A program made the position numbers and the translations under genes. Positions 34,045-43,030 of a stretch of 64,000 nt of DNA are shown piece by piece. The notes beneath the pieces are model-generated. The model had not been told where the DNA came from, ran no database searches, and saw only the letters and a program-made list of their open reading frames with translations. The stretch is from Tissierellia bacterium KA00581 (GTDB lineage Bacteria; Bacillota; Clostridia; Tissierellales; Peptoniphilaceae), in contig KQ959663.1 of assembly GCA_001552895.1 (NCBI GenBank), forward strand, positions 101,631 to 165,630, given 5' to 3'. How positions within the stretch are numbered: the first letter of the stretch is position 1; the number at the start of each line of letters is the position of its first letter.

Positions 34045-35168
34045 TATTCAAAAAGCTCCTTTACTTTTTCAAAAAAGTTTTTTTTATGTGCCTTTAAATT
34101 TTCTTCTCTTTCATTTGAAAATTCTCTTAATAATTCTTTTTGCTTATCTGTTAAATTTTTAGGAGTTATTATTTTAACCTTAAAAGATAAATCTCCCTTA
34201 CCATATCCATTTACATCACTAATTCCTCTATTAGCAAGAGTAAAAACAGTTGAAGTTTGTGTTCCTTCAGGAATTGTATAAGTTTCTTTTCCTTCTAATG
34301 TAGGAATTTCAACAACTGCTCCTAAAGTAGCTTCTGTAAATGATATAGGAAGTTCAAAAGAGACATTATTTCCTTCTCTAACAAATAAATCATGTTTTTT
34401 TACCTTAAATACAACATAAATATCTCCATTAGCTCCTTGATTTTCTCCACAATTTCCTTGAGCTTTAAGTGTCATTACATTATTTGTATTTATACCTTTT
34501 GGAACATTTATAGAAATTTTCTTTTTTGTAATTACATATTTTTTTCCCTTACAATTTTCACATTTTTCTAAAATAATTTCGCCTTTTCCAGAACATTCAC
34601 TACAAATTTCTTCTGAAATAACTGTACCTAAAAAACTTCTATGTTGAGTTTTAATTGTTCCTGTACCATTACATTTTTTGCACTTTTGTGGTTTTTTTCC
34701 ATCTTTTGAACCAGTTCCATTACAATTTTTACATTTTTCTTTTACTTCTACTTCTATATCTTTTTTACAACCATTTACCGCTTCAAAAAAATCAAGTTCT
34801 ACATATATTTCAATATCTTGACCCTTTCTTGGTCTATTTGGATTTTTTGAAAAACCACTTCCAAATCCAGAAAATCCACCAAAAATTCCTTCAAATATAT
34901 CTTCCATATCTGAAAATCCAGAAAAAGATGAACCATCAGATGCTCCGCCGTTAAAACTTGCTTCCCCATACATATCATACTTTTGTTTTCTAGCATCATC
35001 GCTTAAAATTTCATAAGCAAAATTAACTTCTTTAAATTTTTCTTCTGCTTCTTTATTATTAGGATTTAAATCTGGATGATATTTTTTTGCAAGTTTTCTA
35101 TATGCAGATTTAATTTCCGCCTTAGTACTATTTTTATTAACTTCTAAAATTTCATATAAATCTTTCAT
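34044..35168 (-). CDS. dnaJ: Chaperone DnaJ
   Basis: The 374-residue co-chaperone of DnaK has a J domain with the HPD motif (KKYHPDLNP), a Gly/Phe-rich linker with GIFGGFSGFGSGF, and a zinc region of four Cys pairs (CKNCNGTG, CKKCNGTG, CSECSGKG, CENCKGKK). The fourth pair has Lys where Gly is usual. Two C-terminal beta domains follow. The start at 35168 follows GGAG with 5-base spacing. The usual hrcA-grpE-dnaK genes are not upstream here, and no CIRCE element is evident. Confidence 0.95.
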   Translation of the reverse strand: MKDLYEILEVNKNSTKAEIKSAYRKLAKKYHPDLNPNNKEAEEKFKEVNFAYEILSDDARKQKYDMYGEASFNGGASDGSSFSGFSDMEDIFEGIFGGFSGFGSGFSKNPNRPRKGQDIEIYVELDFFEAVNGCKKDIEVEVKEKCKNCNGTGSKDGKKPQKCKKCNGTGTIKTQHRSFLGTVISEEICSECSGKGEIILEKCENCKGKKYVITKKKISINVPKGINTNNVMTLKAQGNCGENQGANGDIYVVFKVKKHDLFVREGNNVSFELPISFTEATLGAVVEIPTLEGKETYTIPEGTQTSTVFTLANRGISDVNGYGKGDLSFKVKIITPKNLTDKQKELLREFSNEREENLKAHKKNFFEKVKELFE

Positions 35169-35204
35169 ATTTTTCTCCATCTAAATAAAATTTCTCAATT
35201 TATG

Positions 35205-35233
35205 ATTATACCACAATTTTATAACTTTTAAAA
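35205..35233 (-). promoter_or_regulatory. Extended -10 promoter of the dnaJ operon
   Basis: TATAAT (35205-35210) is preceded by TGG, giving an extended -10. The -35 position reads TTTTAA and is weak. Confidence 0.5.
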
Positions 35234-35467
35234 AGATATTTTAATTATTTTTAAAAAATAATTAAAAACAAAAACGATAGAATTTTAAAATTACTTCTTA
35301 AGTTATTTTTGCTACAACTTTTTGGAACAATTTTTTCTATCGCTTATAAGCATACACTATACTTTTTTTAATTGAGTTTTTTCATTTTTAATTTTTCTAA
35401 AACTTCAATTATTCTAATATTACTACTTAATGTAGTAAACTCAATAAGTTCTAAATTATAAATACTA
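35234..35467 (-). other. Structured ftsY-dnaJ intergenic region
   Basis: No normal gene was found in this 234-base gap. It holds two long-range inverted repeats. CGATAGAA / TTCTATCG encloses a roughly 50-base arm and is followed by TTTTTGTTTTT on the minus strand, which is terminator-like. ATTGAGTTT / AAACTCAAT encloses an inner ACTAC/GTAGT hairpin. The minus strand past the ftsY stop also stays open, out of frame with ftsY, for about 38 codons without a start. A terminator plus a small RNA or a gene remnant are possible. Confidence 0.45.
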
Positions 35468-36433
35468 TTAATTAAAAATACAATTTACAAAATCTTCATC
35501 ATTATAGTCTTGTAAATCTTCAATTTTTTCTCCTACTCCTATTTGTTTTACAGCTATTTGCATATCAAGTTGAATATTAAATACAACTCCTCCTTTGGCT
35601 GTACCATCTAGTTTTGTTAAAATTACACCATCTATATCAGAAGCTTCTTTAAACTCTTTTGCTTGAATGATAGCATTTTGTCCAGTAGTTGCATCTAAAA
35701 CTAAAGAAACTTCTTTATTAGCCTGTGGATATTCTCTATCTATTATACGTTTTATTTTATTTAATTCATTCATCAAATTCTTTTTATTATGTAGCCTTCC
35801 AGCTGTATCACAAATAAGTATATCTATATTTTTACTTTTAGCACTTTGAATACCATCAAAAACAACAGATGCAGGGTCTGCTCCTTCCTTGTTTGACACA
35901 ATTGGAACATTTGCTCGATTTGCCCATTCTGTAAGCTGTTCAATAGCCGCTGCTCTAAAAGTATCAGCAGCTACAAGCATTACACTTTTTCCTTCTTTTT
36001 TAAATTTACAAGCAAGTTTTCCTATAGATGTAGTTTTTCCAACTCCATTTACACCGACAACTAAAATTATAGTAGGTTTACCCTGTTCAATATTAAATGA
36101 ATGCTTTAAATTTTTTTCTTTTAGCTTGGTATTCATTATTTCAATAAGTTTTTCTTTAATAATTTTAGGGTCTGTAATTCTTTGTAACTTAACGACTGAT
36201 TTAAGTTCGTCTATTAATTCCATAGTAACATTAGCTCCTATATCAGCTGAAACTAATATATATTCAAGTTCATCAAAAAGTTCTTGATCAATTTTTGTAT
36301 ATGAAGCTAAAAGTTTATCTATTTTTCCAGATATATTATTTCTTGTATTAGTTAATCCGCTTTTTAGTCTTTCAAAAAAACTAATTTTATTTTCATCTTT
36401 TTTTTCAGATTTATTTTTAAATAAATTAAACAT
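35468..36433 (-). CDS. ftsY: Signal recognition particle receptor FtsY
   Basis: The 321-residue SRP GTPase has a short basic N-terminus (KNKSEKKDENKISFFERLKS), an NG domain with G1 GVNGVGKTTSIGKLA, the insertion box DTFRAAAIEQL, G3 DTAGRLH and G4 TKLDGTAKGG. It receives ribosome-SRP complexes at the membrane. The membrane-binding acidic A domain is short, as in many Firmicutes. It follows smc after 11 bases. Confidence 0.96.
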   Translation of the reverse strand: MFNLFKNKSEKKDENKISFFERLKSGLTNTRNNISGKIDKLLASYTKIDQELFDELEYILVSADIGANVTMELIDELKSVVKLQRITDPKIIKEKLIEIMNTKLKEKNLKHSFNIEQGKPTIILVVGVNGVGKTTSIGKLACKFKKEGKSVMLVAADTFRAAAIEQLTEWANRANVPIVSNKEGADPASVVFDGIQSAKSKNIDILICDTAGRLHNKKNLMNELNKIKRIIDREYPQANKEVSLVLDATTGQNAIIQAKEFKEASDIDGVILTKLDGTAKGGVVFNIQLDMQIAVKQIGVGEKIEDLQDYNDEDFVNCIFN

Positions 36434-36444
36434 AAGATACTCCT

Positions 36445-39400
36445 TTAATTAAATTTCATAGATACAACTTTACTTATTCCTTTTTGTTCCATAGTTACTC
36501 CATAAATCATATCTGCCATTTCCATTGTCGGCTTTCTATGCGTAACCATTATAAACTGAGTTTTATTCAAAAATGTTTTTAAGTAATCTATATATCTTAA
36601 AATATTTGCATCATCAAGTGCTGCATCAACTTCATCTAAAATGCAAAATGGTGAAGGATTAGTTTGAAAAATTGCAAAAAGAAGTGCAACAGCAGTTAAA
36701 GATTTTTCTCCACCTGAAAGAAGAGATAAAACTTGCATTTTTTTACCTACAGGTTTTGCAATTATTTCTACTCCACAAGTTAAAGCATCTTCACTATCTA
36801 GTTTAAGACTAGCTTCTCCTCCGTTAAAAAGAATTTTAAATATATTAGAAAATCTTTCGTTTATATTTTCAAATTCTTTTAAAAAAGTCTTTTTCATTTC
36901 AGTTTCAAGTTTTAAAATAATTTTATTTATATCATCTATAGAATTTTTAAGATCAATTTCTTGATTTTTTTGAAATTGAAGTTCTAAATTTACATTATCA
37001 TATTCTTGTATTGAATCACAACTAAATGTACCTAAATTTCTTAACTCTTCTTTTAATTTTTTTATAGATTCCTTAGTAAATTTTTCATCTTTAAACTCTT
37101 GAATTTTTTTAATAACTAAATTATAATCTAGAGAATACTCTTCAGATAAATTTAAAATTAAACTATCTAATTGATTTTTCATATTAGAAATTTTTAAATT
37201 ATCTTTTTCTATTTCGTTTTCAAGAAAGAAAAATCTTTCGTTAATAGAAGAAAATTTATTAGATGCCTGTTCAGTTTCTAAAGAAAGCTCATCTCTTAAA
37301 GCTTTATTTTCAAAAATTATTTTATTTAAATTTTTAATTTTTTCTTCAAGTTTTAAAATAATCTTTTCATTTTTTTCTATTTCTTTTAAATTTTCATTTA
37401 TCTTACAATCAAAATCAACTATTTTTTCATTTTCATTATTTAATTTTTTTTCTATAGAAGCTTTATTTTCAATCAATTCATTTTCTCTATTTGACAATAT
37501 ATTTATATCACGATCTATAAAATCTAAATCATTTATAGCATTTATTTCTTCTTTTTCTAGTGAATTAATCTCTTGTTTTAAGCTGTCAATTTTGTTTTGT
37601 TCAGCTTTAAAATCTAAGTCAAACTTTAAAATTATTTTTTTATCATCTTCTAATTTTTTATTTTTTTCATCAGAAAAAGTTAAACTAGATGTTTTAAAAG
37701 ACTGTATTTCAAGTATTTTATTTGAAATTTGATCAAATTCTAATCTATTTTTATAAATTTCTTTGTCTAATTTTATAATGTCATTAGAAATAGTTTCTTT
37801 TTTATTTTCTAATTGTAAAATTTCATCTTTAGTATAAGATACTTTTTTTTCTAATTGTAAAATTTCTAAATTATTTTTTTTAAAATTTTCTTTTAAAAGA
37901 TTAAACTCGTTAGATAAAGTATTTAATTTACTTTTTCTTCCAATAACAGAAAAAGAGTTCTTATTTGACTTATATCCACCAGAAATAGATCCCCATGTAC
38001 TTATTATATCTGCATCTAATGTTACAATTTTAAATTTATTTTTATATTTTTTTGAAATTTCTATTGCAACATCTAAATTTTTACAAATAACAGTTTTTGA
38101 AAGAAAATAATTTACAATATTTCTATATTTTTGATCACAAGTGATTACATTATTTGCAAAAGCTAAAATATTTTCATCTTTTAAATCAAATGTTTCATTT
38201 TTTGAAAATATTTTTGAAATAGGAAAAAAATTAAGTCTTCCAATTTTATTTTCTTTCATTTGTTCAATGATAATTTTTGCATCATTTTCATCATTTACAA
38301 CAATAGCTTGTAAATTTGAAGATAAAACTGTATCTATTGCTTTTTTATATTTTTCTTCTACAGATATAAGATCACCTAAAGTACCAAAAATCATATTTTT
38401 TAAATGCTTTTTACTTTCACAAAGTTTAAATAATTCTTGTACAGATTTATTATATCCTTCATAATTTCTAATATAATTTTTTAACATAGAAATTTCTTTA
38501 TCTTTATATGAAATTTCATTATTTATATTCAAATTTTCTTTATTTAAAAAATCTAAAGTTTTTATAAAAGAATTTTTTTCATTTGATAAATCAATTATTT
38601 TTTTATCAATATCTAAAATATTTTTTTTATTTTCTTCTAACTTTTCTATAGAAAAATCAATTTCTTTTAAAAGTTTATCTTTACTAAAATTCAAATTAGT
38701 AATCTTTTTTTGATTTTCTAAAATTTTATTTTCTATATCTTCGTTTATAATATCGTTAGCTTTTTTTTCAGTTTCTAATAAATTTATTTCTTTTTCAAGT
38801 TTTATCTTATCTTTTTTTATAATATCTAAATTTTCTAATTTTTTTTCAAGTTCTAGGCTTTTTTTAGATAATTTTAATTTTATCGAATTTCTATTTTCTA
38901 AAAATTTTTTTCTTAAAACATTTTTTTCATCTACTGAAAGTTTTACTTTTTCAATATTTTTTAAAATATCTGAAAGTGTATTTTTGTTTTGAATATTTAA
39001 AGAAGAAAGATTTTTTTTGTTTTCAAAAATAAATTTATTTCTTTCTAAAAGTAATTGTTTTTTATTTATAAGCTCATTTTTTTTAATTTCATCACTAGAA
39101 GATTCTTTTATACTATTATCAACTAACAATGATACATCTTTTAATCTTTCTTTTAATGGTATCAACTTTTTTTTAAAAAAATCAAGCTCTTTAGAAACAG
39201 TAGTATGTTCATTTTTTAGCTCGTCTAATTTTTCTGTATATTTTTTAATATTTGTTGTATAATTGTTATAATCTTTATATGAAATAGAAAAATCTGCTTT
39301 TTTAATTTCTTCTAAAAGTTGCATACCTCTTTTAGCTTTTTTTGCTTGAATTTTTAAAAAATCGCATCTTTTTTCATTTTGTATAATGATATCTTTAAGT

Positions 39401-39969
39401 CTTGTAAGATTATCTTTTGCCTTAGTAAGTTTTTTTTCAGATTCATTTTTTTGATATTTAATCTTTGCAGTTCCACAAGCTTGTTCAAAAATTAATCTTC
39501 TATCTTCAGATTTACCATTTATTATCTCTTCTATACGGCCTTGACCGATAAGAGAATATCCTTCTTTACCAATTCCTGTATCTAAAAAAAGTTCTTTTAT
39601 CTCTTTTAGCTTAACCAAAGATTTATTTATACGATATTCACTTTCACCAGTTCTATATAAAGTTCTAGAAATAGTAATTTCTTTGTAATCAATTGGAATT
39701 AAATTATCTGAATTATCAAATGTTATGCTTACTACTGCTCGATTTTTTTTCACTTTTTGGCTAGTACCAGAAAAAATCACATCTTCCATTTTGCTAGCTC
39801 TTAGAGTTTTTATACTTTGTTCTCCAAGAACCCACCTTACAGCATCTGAAACATTGCTTTTTCCACTACCATTAGGTCCTATTATCGCCGTTATATTGCT
39901 TTCAAAATTTAATTTAACATTATCAGCAAAAGACTTAAACCCATTTATTTCTATGCTTTTAAGTTTCAT
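36445..39969 (-). CDS. smc: Chromosome partition protein SMC
   Basis: The 1174-residue protein has the full SMC layout: Walker A IIGPNGSGKSNVSDAVRWVL near residue 30, a first coiled coil, a hinge around residues 500-660 (GTLGDLISVEEKYKKAIDTV, then the LDADIISTWGSISGGYKSNK segment), a second coiled coil, signature LLSGGEKSLTAVALLFAIFQ and Walker B PFCILDEVDAALDD. The ATG at 39969 follows GGAG. It forms condensin with ScpA and ScpB, and overlaps the Elp3-like gene by 11 bases. Confidence 0.97.
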   Translation of the reverse strand: MKLKSIEINGFKSFADNVKLNFESNITAIIGPNGSGKSNVSDAVRWVLGEQSIKTLRASKMEDVIFSGTSQKVKKNRAVVSITFDNSDNLIPIDYKEITISRTLYRTGESEYRINKSLVKLKEIKELFLDTGIGKEGYSLIGQGRIEEIINGKSEDRRLIFEQACGTAKIKYQKNESEKKLTKAKDNLTRLKDIIIQNEKRCDFLKIQAKKAKRGMQLLEEIKKADFSISYKDYNNYTTNIKKYTEKLDELKNEHTTVSKELDFFKKKLIPLKERLKDVSLLVDNSIKESSSDEIKKNELINKKQLLLERNKFIFENKKNLSSLNIQNKNTLSDILKNIEKVKLSVDEKNVLRKKFLENRNSIKLKLSKKSLELEKKLENLDIIKKDKIKLEKEINLLETEKKANDIINEDIENKILENQKKITNLNFSKDKLLKEIDFSIEKLEENKKNILDIDKKIIDLSNEKNSFIKTLDFLNKENLNINNEISYKDKEISMLKNYIRNYEGYNKSVQELFKLCESKKHLKNMIFGTLGDLISVEEKYKKAIDTVLSSNLQAIVVNDENDAKIIIEQMKENKIGRLNFFPISKIFSKNETFDLKDENILAFANNVITCDQKYRNIVNYFLSKTVICKNLDVAIEISKKYKNKFKIVTLDADIISTWGSISGGYKSNKNSFSVIGRKSKLNTLSNEFNLLKENFKKNNLEILQLEKKVSYTKDEILQLENKKETISNDIIKLDKEIYKNRLEFDQISNKILEIQSFKTSSLTFSDEKNKKLEDDKKIILKFDLDFKAEQNKIDSLKQEINSLEKEEINAINDLDFIDRDINILSNRENELIENKASIEKKLNNENEKIVDFDCKINENLKEIEKNEKIILKLEEKIKNLNKIIFENKALRDELSLETEQASNKFSSINERFFFLENEIEKDNLKISNMKNQLDSLILNLSEEYSLDYNLVIKKIQEFKDEKFTKESIKKLKEELRNLGTFSCDSIQEYDNVNLELQFQKNQEIDLKNSIDDINKIILKLETEMKKTFLKEFENINERFSNIFKILFNGGEASLKLDSEDALTCGVEIIAKPVGKKMQVLSLLSGGEKSLTAVALLFAIFQTNPSPFCILDEVDAALDDANILRYIDYLKTFLNKTQFIMVTHRKPTMEMADMIYGVTMEQKGISKVVSMKFN

Positions 39970-41035
39970 CAAATCTCCTTAAAATTTTCATAAAAGAATA
40001 ATCTATAAATTCTTTTCTATTTACTAAATTTTCATTTATAATTAAAATATTTTTTTCAAAATTATGTATAGAAAAACTAATATCTAAATTAAATTTTTCT
40101 TTCATACGATTTATATTAGACTTTTTATTTCCTACAATTTTAGAAATTTCTTCATTACTACACTCAAAATGTAAATATTTTTTTATTTTAAATTTTTTTA
40201 TATAGTATTCAAACAAATCAAAATATATATCTGATTGAACAAATTCTCTAAAAGATGGATGATATGGCCCAGCAACTACATCTTTATCTTTAGAAATATT
40301 ATCGCTACTTTGTAGTCCCAAGCGGATTATATCAATATTATAATGTTCAAAAATTATATCTATATATTTACAAAGTCTAATAGCATCTTTGATATCCATT
40401 GGAATATATTTTTTTGAATAATAAAGTTGTTCAAGTTTTGTATCTTTTATTATCAAAGTTGGATAAACTCTTACAAAGTCAGGATTAATATAAGCTATAT
40501 CAAGTGCTGTATGTATACAACTGTTAAAATCATCTCCAAAAAGTCCTGTCATCATTTGGAGTCCAAGATTAATTTTATACTTTTTTATAAGGTTTGAAGA
40601 TTTATAAACGCAATCTACATCGTGGCCTCTTTCATTTAAATCTAAAACTTTAGAACTTAATGACTGAATACCAAGCTCGATAGTCTTAACCTTATAAGAA
40701 AGTAAAATATCTAAAATATGTTCATCTATATAATCAGGTCTAGTAGATAATCTTACAGAATCAACAAGTTTTTGGTCAATATATTTTTTAGCAATTTTTA
40801 AATACTCTATCATTAAATTTTCATTAAGTCCTGTAAAACTTCCACCATAAAAAGCAATTTCAATAGGAATTTCTTTATTTTTAAAATATGAAATATACTT
40901 TTCAATAGTTAAACATATTTGTTCTTTATCTAAAGAATCATTAAAACTTGTAATTTTTCTTTGATTACAAAAAATACAATCATGAGGACAACCTAAATGA
41001 GGAACAAAAATAGGTATAATATTACATTTATTCAC
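39959..41035 (-). CDS. Elp3-like radical SAM protein
   Basis: The 358-residue protein has the radical SAM motif CPHDCIFCNQRKI (Cx3Cx2C) near residue 16, followed by EIAFYGGSFTGL, RLSTRPDYID and VKTIELGIQSLS, as in the Elp3/HemN-like group. It lacks the C-terminal acetyltransferase domain of true Elp3. Genes of this type often lie beside rnc and smc in clostridia; their substrate is not established. It starts with GTG inside the rnc stop region and overlaps smc at the other end, so it is translationally coupled on both sides. Confidence 0.88.
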   Translation of the reverse strand: MNKCNIIPIFVPHLGCPHDCIFCNQRKITSFNDSLDKEQICLTIEKYISYFKNKEIPIEIAFYGGSFTGLNENLMIEYLKIAKKYIDQKLVDSVRLSTRPDYIDEHILDILLSYKVKTIELGIQSLSSKVLDLNERGHDVDCVYKSSNLIKKYKINLGLQMMTGLFGDDFNSCIHTALDIAYINPDFVRVYPTLIIKDTKLEQLYYSKKYIPMDIKDAIRLCKYIDIIFEHYNIDIIRLGLQSSDNISKDKDVVAGPYHPSFREFVQSDIYFDLFEYYIKKFKIKKYLHFECSNEEISKIVGNKKSNINRMKEKFNLDISFSIHNFEKNILIINENLVNRKEFIDYSFMKILRRFDET

Positions 41036-41747
41036 TTATCAAACCCATCTTAATTAAAGCATCTCTTGCGGCATGTTGTTCTGCTTGTTTTTTATTTTTT
41101 CCATTTCCATATCCAACTTCTTTATTATTTAAAGAAACGGACATAAAAAATTCTTTATCATGATCTGGACCTGTTTCTTTTAAAATAGTATATTTAACAC
41201 TGGAGTTAGTATTTTTATGAGAATATTCTTGTAATGTGCTTTTATAGTCTTCCATAAAAATTTTTTTATTAATCTGTTTTACAACTTCATCAAAAAAATT
41301 AGCATTAACTATATCAATAACAACGTTAAGTCCACCATCTAGATATATAGCACCAAATAATGCTTCAAATGTATCTGCTAAAATACTATTTCTATCTCTT
41401 CCTCCAAAATGATCTTCACCTTTTCCTAAAAGTAAATATTTACCTAAGTTAAATTCTCTAGATGCATATGCAAAAGATTCTTCGCATACAACCTTACTTC
41501 TAATTTTAGTTAAAAATCCTTCATCTTCATTAGGAAATTGTCTAAATAATTCACTACTTACAACAAATCCTAAGACAATATCACCTAAAAATTCCAATCT
41601 TTCGTTTGAAACAGTATAATCTTTATTTTCATTTAGATAAGATCTATGAACAAATGCAAGATTTAATAAATTTTTATCTTTAAAGCTATAATTCAAAACT
41701 TTTTCAAGTTCTAAAAGAAGACTTAATCTATTTTTAGAAATTTGCAT
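41028..41747 (-). CDS. rnc: Ribonuclease III
   Basis: The 239-residue endonuclease for double-stranded RNA has the catalytic signature NERLEFLGDIVLG near residue 44 and a second acidic site in LADTFEALFGAIYLDGG. The C-terminal double-stranded RNA-binding domain ends KKQAEQHAARDALIKMG. It processes rRNA and mRNAs. The ATG at 41747 follows AAGGGG placed right after the acpP stop; in-frame starts further upstream would lie inside acpP. Confidence 0.96.
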   Translation of the reverse strand: MQISKNRLSLLLELEKVLNYSFKDKNLLNLAFVHRSYLNENKDYTVSNERLEFLGDIVLGFVVSSELFRQFPNEDEGFLTKIRSKVVCEESFAYASREFNLGKYLLLGKGEDHFGGRDRNSILADTFEALFGAIYLDGGLNVVIDIVNANFFDEVVKQINKKIFMEDYKSTLQEYSHKNTNSSVKYTILKETGPDHDKEFFMSVSLNNKEVGYGNGKNKKQAEQHAARDALIKMGLISE

Positions 41748-41757
41748 AAGACACCCC

Positions 41758-41979
41758 TTAGATATTTTTTTCAATAAAATCAACTAAATCTTTAACTACA
41801 ACCATAGACCTTATTGTTTGTTCATCTAACTCTAGATTATATTCATCTTCAATATCCATAACAACAGTTAAAATTTTTATAGAATCTGCATGTAAATCTT
41901 CTCTAAAATTTGTATTTAATTCAATTTCTTTTCCTTTAAAAGATTTTTCTAAAATCTCTTTTACTCTTTCAAAAACCAC
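41758..41979 (-). CDS. acpP: Acyl carrier protein
   Basis: The 73-residue acidic protein has the 4'-phosphopantetheine site in DLHADSIKILTVVMDIEDEY (Ser in ADS). It carries acyl chains in fatty acid synthesis and to PlsX. DSI replaces the more usual DSL. It starts 2 bases after plsX in the plsX-acpP-rnc order. Confidence 0.95.
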   Translation of the reverse strand: MVFERVKEILEKSFKGKEIELNTNFREDLHADSIKILTVVMDIEDEYNLELDEQTIRSMVVVKDLVDFIEKNI

Positions 41980-41981
41980 CT

Positions 41982-42974
41982 TTATATTTCTCCTTTTTTA
42001 AATTCATCTTCAATTTTTTTATTTATATCTTTATTTATATAGTTTATCATAGAATTTATTCCAGAAACAACAGCTTTTTCGTCGCTACTTCCATGTCCTT
42101 TAAATACAACTTTCTTAAGACCTAACATAGGACAAGCTCCATATTCTTTGTAGTCTAATTTTTTCTTAAATGATTTCATAGAAGACTTTATAAATATAGC
42201 TCCAATTTTGCTTAAAAAAGAAGACATAATCGCTTTTTTCATATTTTCTAAAATAAACTTAGCTGTTCCTTCTACAGTTTTTAAAATTATATTACCATCA
42301 AATCCATCACAAACTAAAACATCAACATCTCCATTAAAAATATCTCTTGCTTCTATATTTCCAACAAAATTAATATTAAGTTTTTTTATTTCTTTATATG
42401 TTTGTTTTAAAACTTTAGTTCCTTTTTCTTCTTCAGCTCCAATATTTAAAAGAGCTACTTTTGGATTTTCTTTATTTAGTATTTCTTTTGCATAAATATT
42501 TCCCATTATAGCAAATTGTTTTAAAATATCTTCTGTACATTCAATATTTGCACCAACATCAAGTAAAATCATATTTTCTTTATTTGTTGGAACAGTTAAA
42601 GTTAATGCAGCTCTTTCGATTCCTTCAATTCTACCACAAATCAAAAGACCCGAAACCAAAACTGCACCTGTACTTCCAAAAGAAATAACTCCATCTACAT
42701 CTTCCTTACAAAGCTCTTTCATAGCTAATACAATAGATGCATTCTTTTTTCTTCTGACAGCAAAAGTAGGTTCTTCTGTATTTAAAATACATTCATTAGT
42801 ATCTATAAATGTAATTCTATTTTTAGTTTCTTCTGAAAGTTTATCCATTTTTAAATCAGCTTTATTTCCAACTAAGATAAATTCAACATCATTATCTTTA
42901 ATAGATTGTAAAACTCCTTTAAAAATACATTCTGCTCCTTTGTCAGCTCCTAATAAATCAACAACAATTTTCAT
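41982..42974 (-). CDS. plsX: Phosphate acyltransferase PlsX
   Basis: The 330-residue protein makes acyl-phosphate from acyl-ACP, the first step of phospholipid synthesis with PlsY. Family features are the start KIVVDLLGADKGAECIFKGV, GVISFGSTGAVLVSGLLI and LLDVGANIECTEDIL, plus ALLNIGAEEEKGTKVLKQTY. Note LLGAD where MGGD is usual. The ATG at 42974 has GGAGG upstream. Its promoter overlaps the end of the MATE gene. Confidence 0.94.
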   Translation of the reverse strand: MKIVVDLLGADKGAECIFKGVLQSIKDNDVEFILVGNKADLKMDKLSEETKNRITFIDTNECILNTEEPTFAVRRKKNASIVLAMKELCKEDVDGVISFGSTGAVLVSGLLICGRIEGIERAALTLTVPTNKENMILLDVGANIECTEDILKQFAIMGNIYAKEILNKENPKVALLNIGAEEEKGTKVLKQTYKEIKKLNINFVGNIEARDIFNGDVDVLVCDGFDGNIILKTVEGTAKFILENMKKAIMSSFLSKIGAIFIKSSMKSFKKKLDYKEYGACPMLGLKKVVFKGHGSSDEKAVVSGINSMINYINKDINKKIEDEFKKGEI

Positions 42975-43001
42975 AAAAACCTCCAAATAAATTCTCGTTT
43001 T

Positions 43002-43030
43002 AGTATATCACAATTACAAATTCATTTCAA
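43002..43030 (-). promoter_or_regulatory. Promoter of the plsX-acpP-rnc-smc-ftsY operon
   Basis: TTGAAA (43025-43030) and TATACT (43002-43007) are spaced 17 bases. The -35 and part of the spacer lie in the last codons of the MATE transporter gene. Confidence 0.7.

Noticed and set aside
34044-35260. CIRCE element for HrcA control of dnaJ
   Set aside because: No TTAGCACTC/GAGTGCTAA inverted repeat was found.
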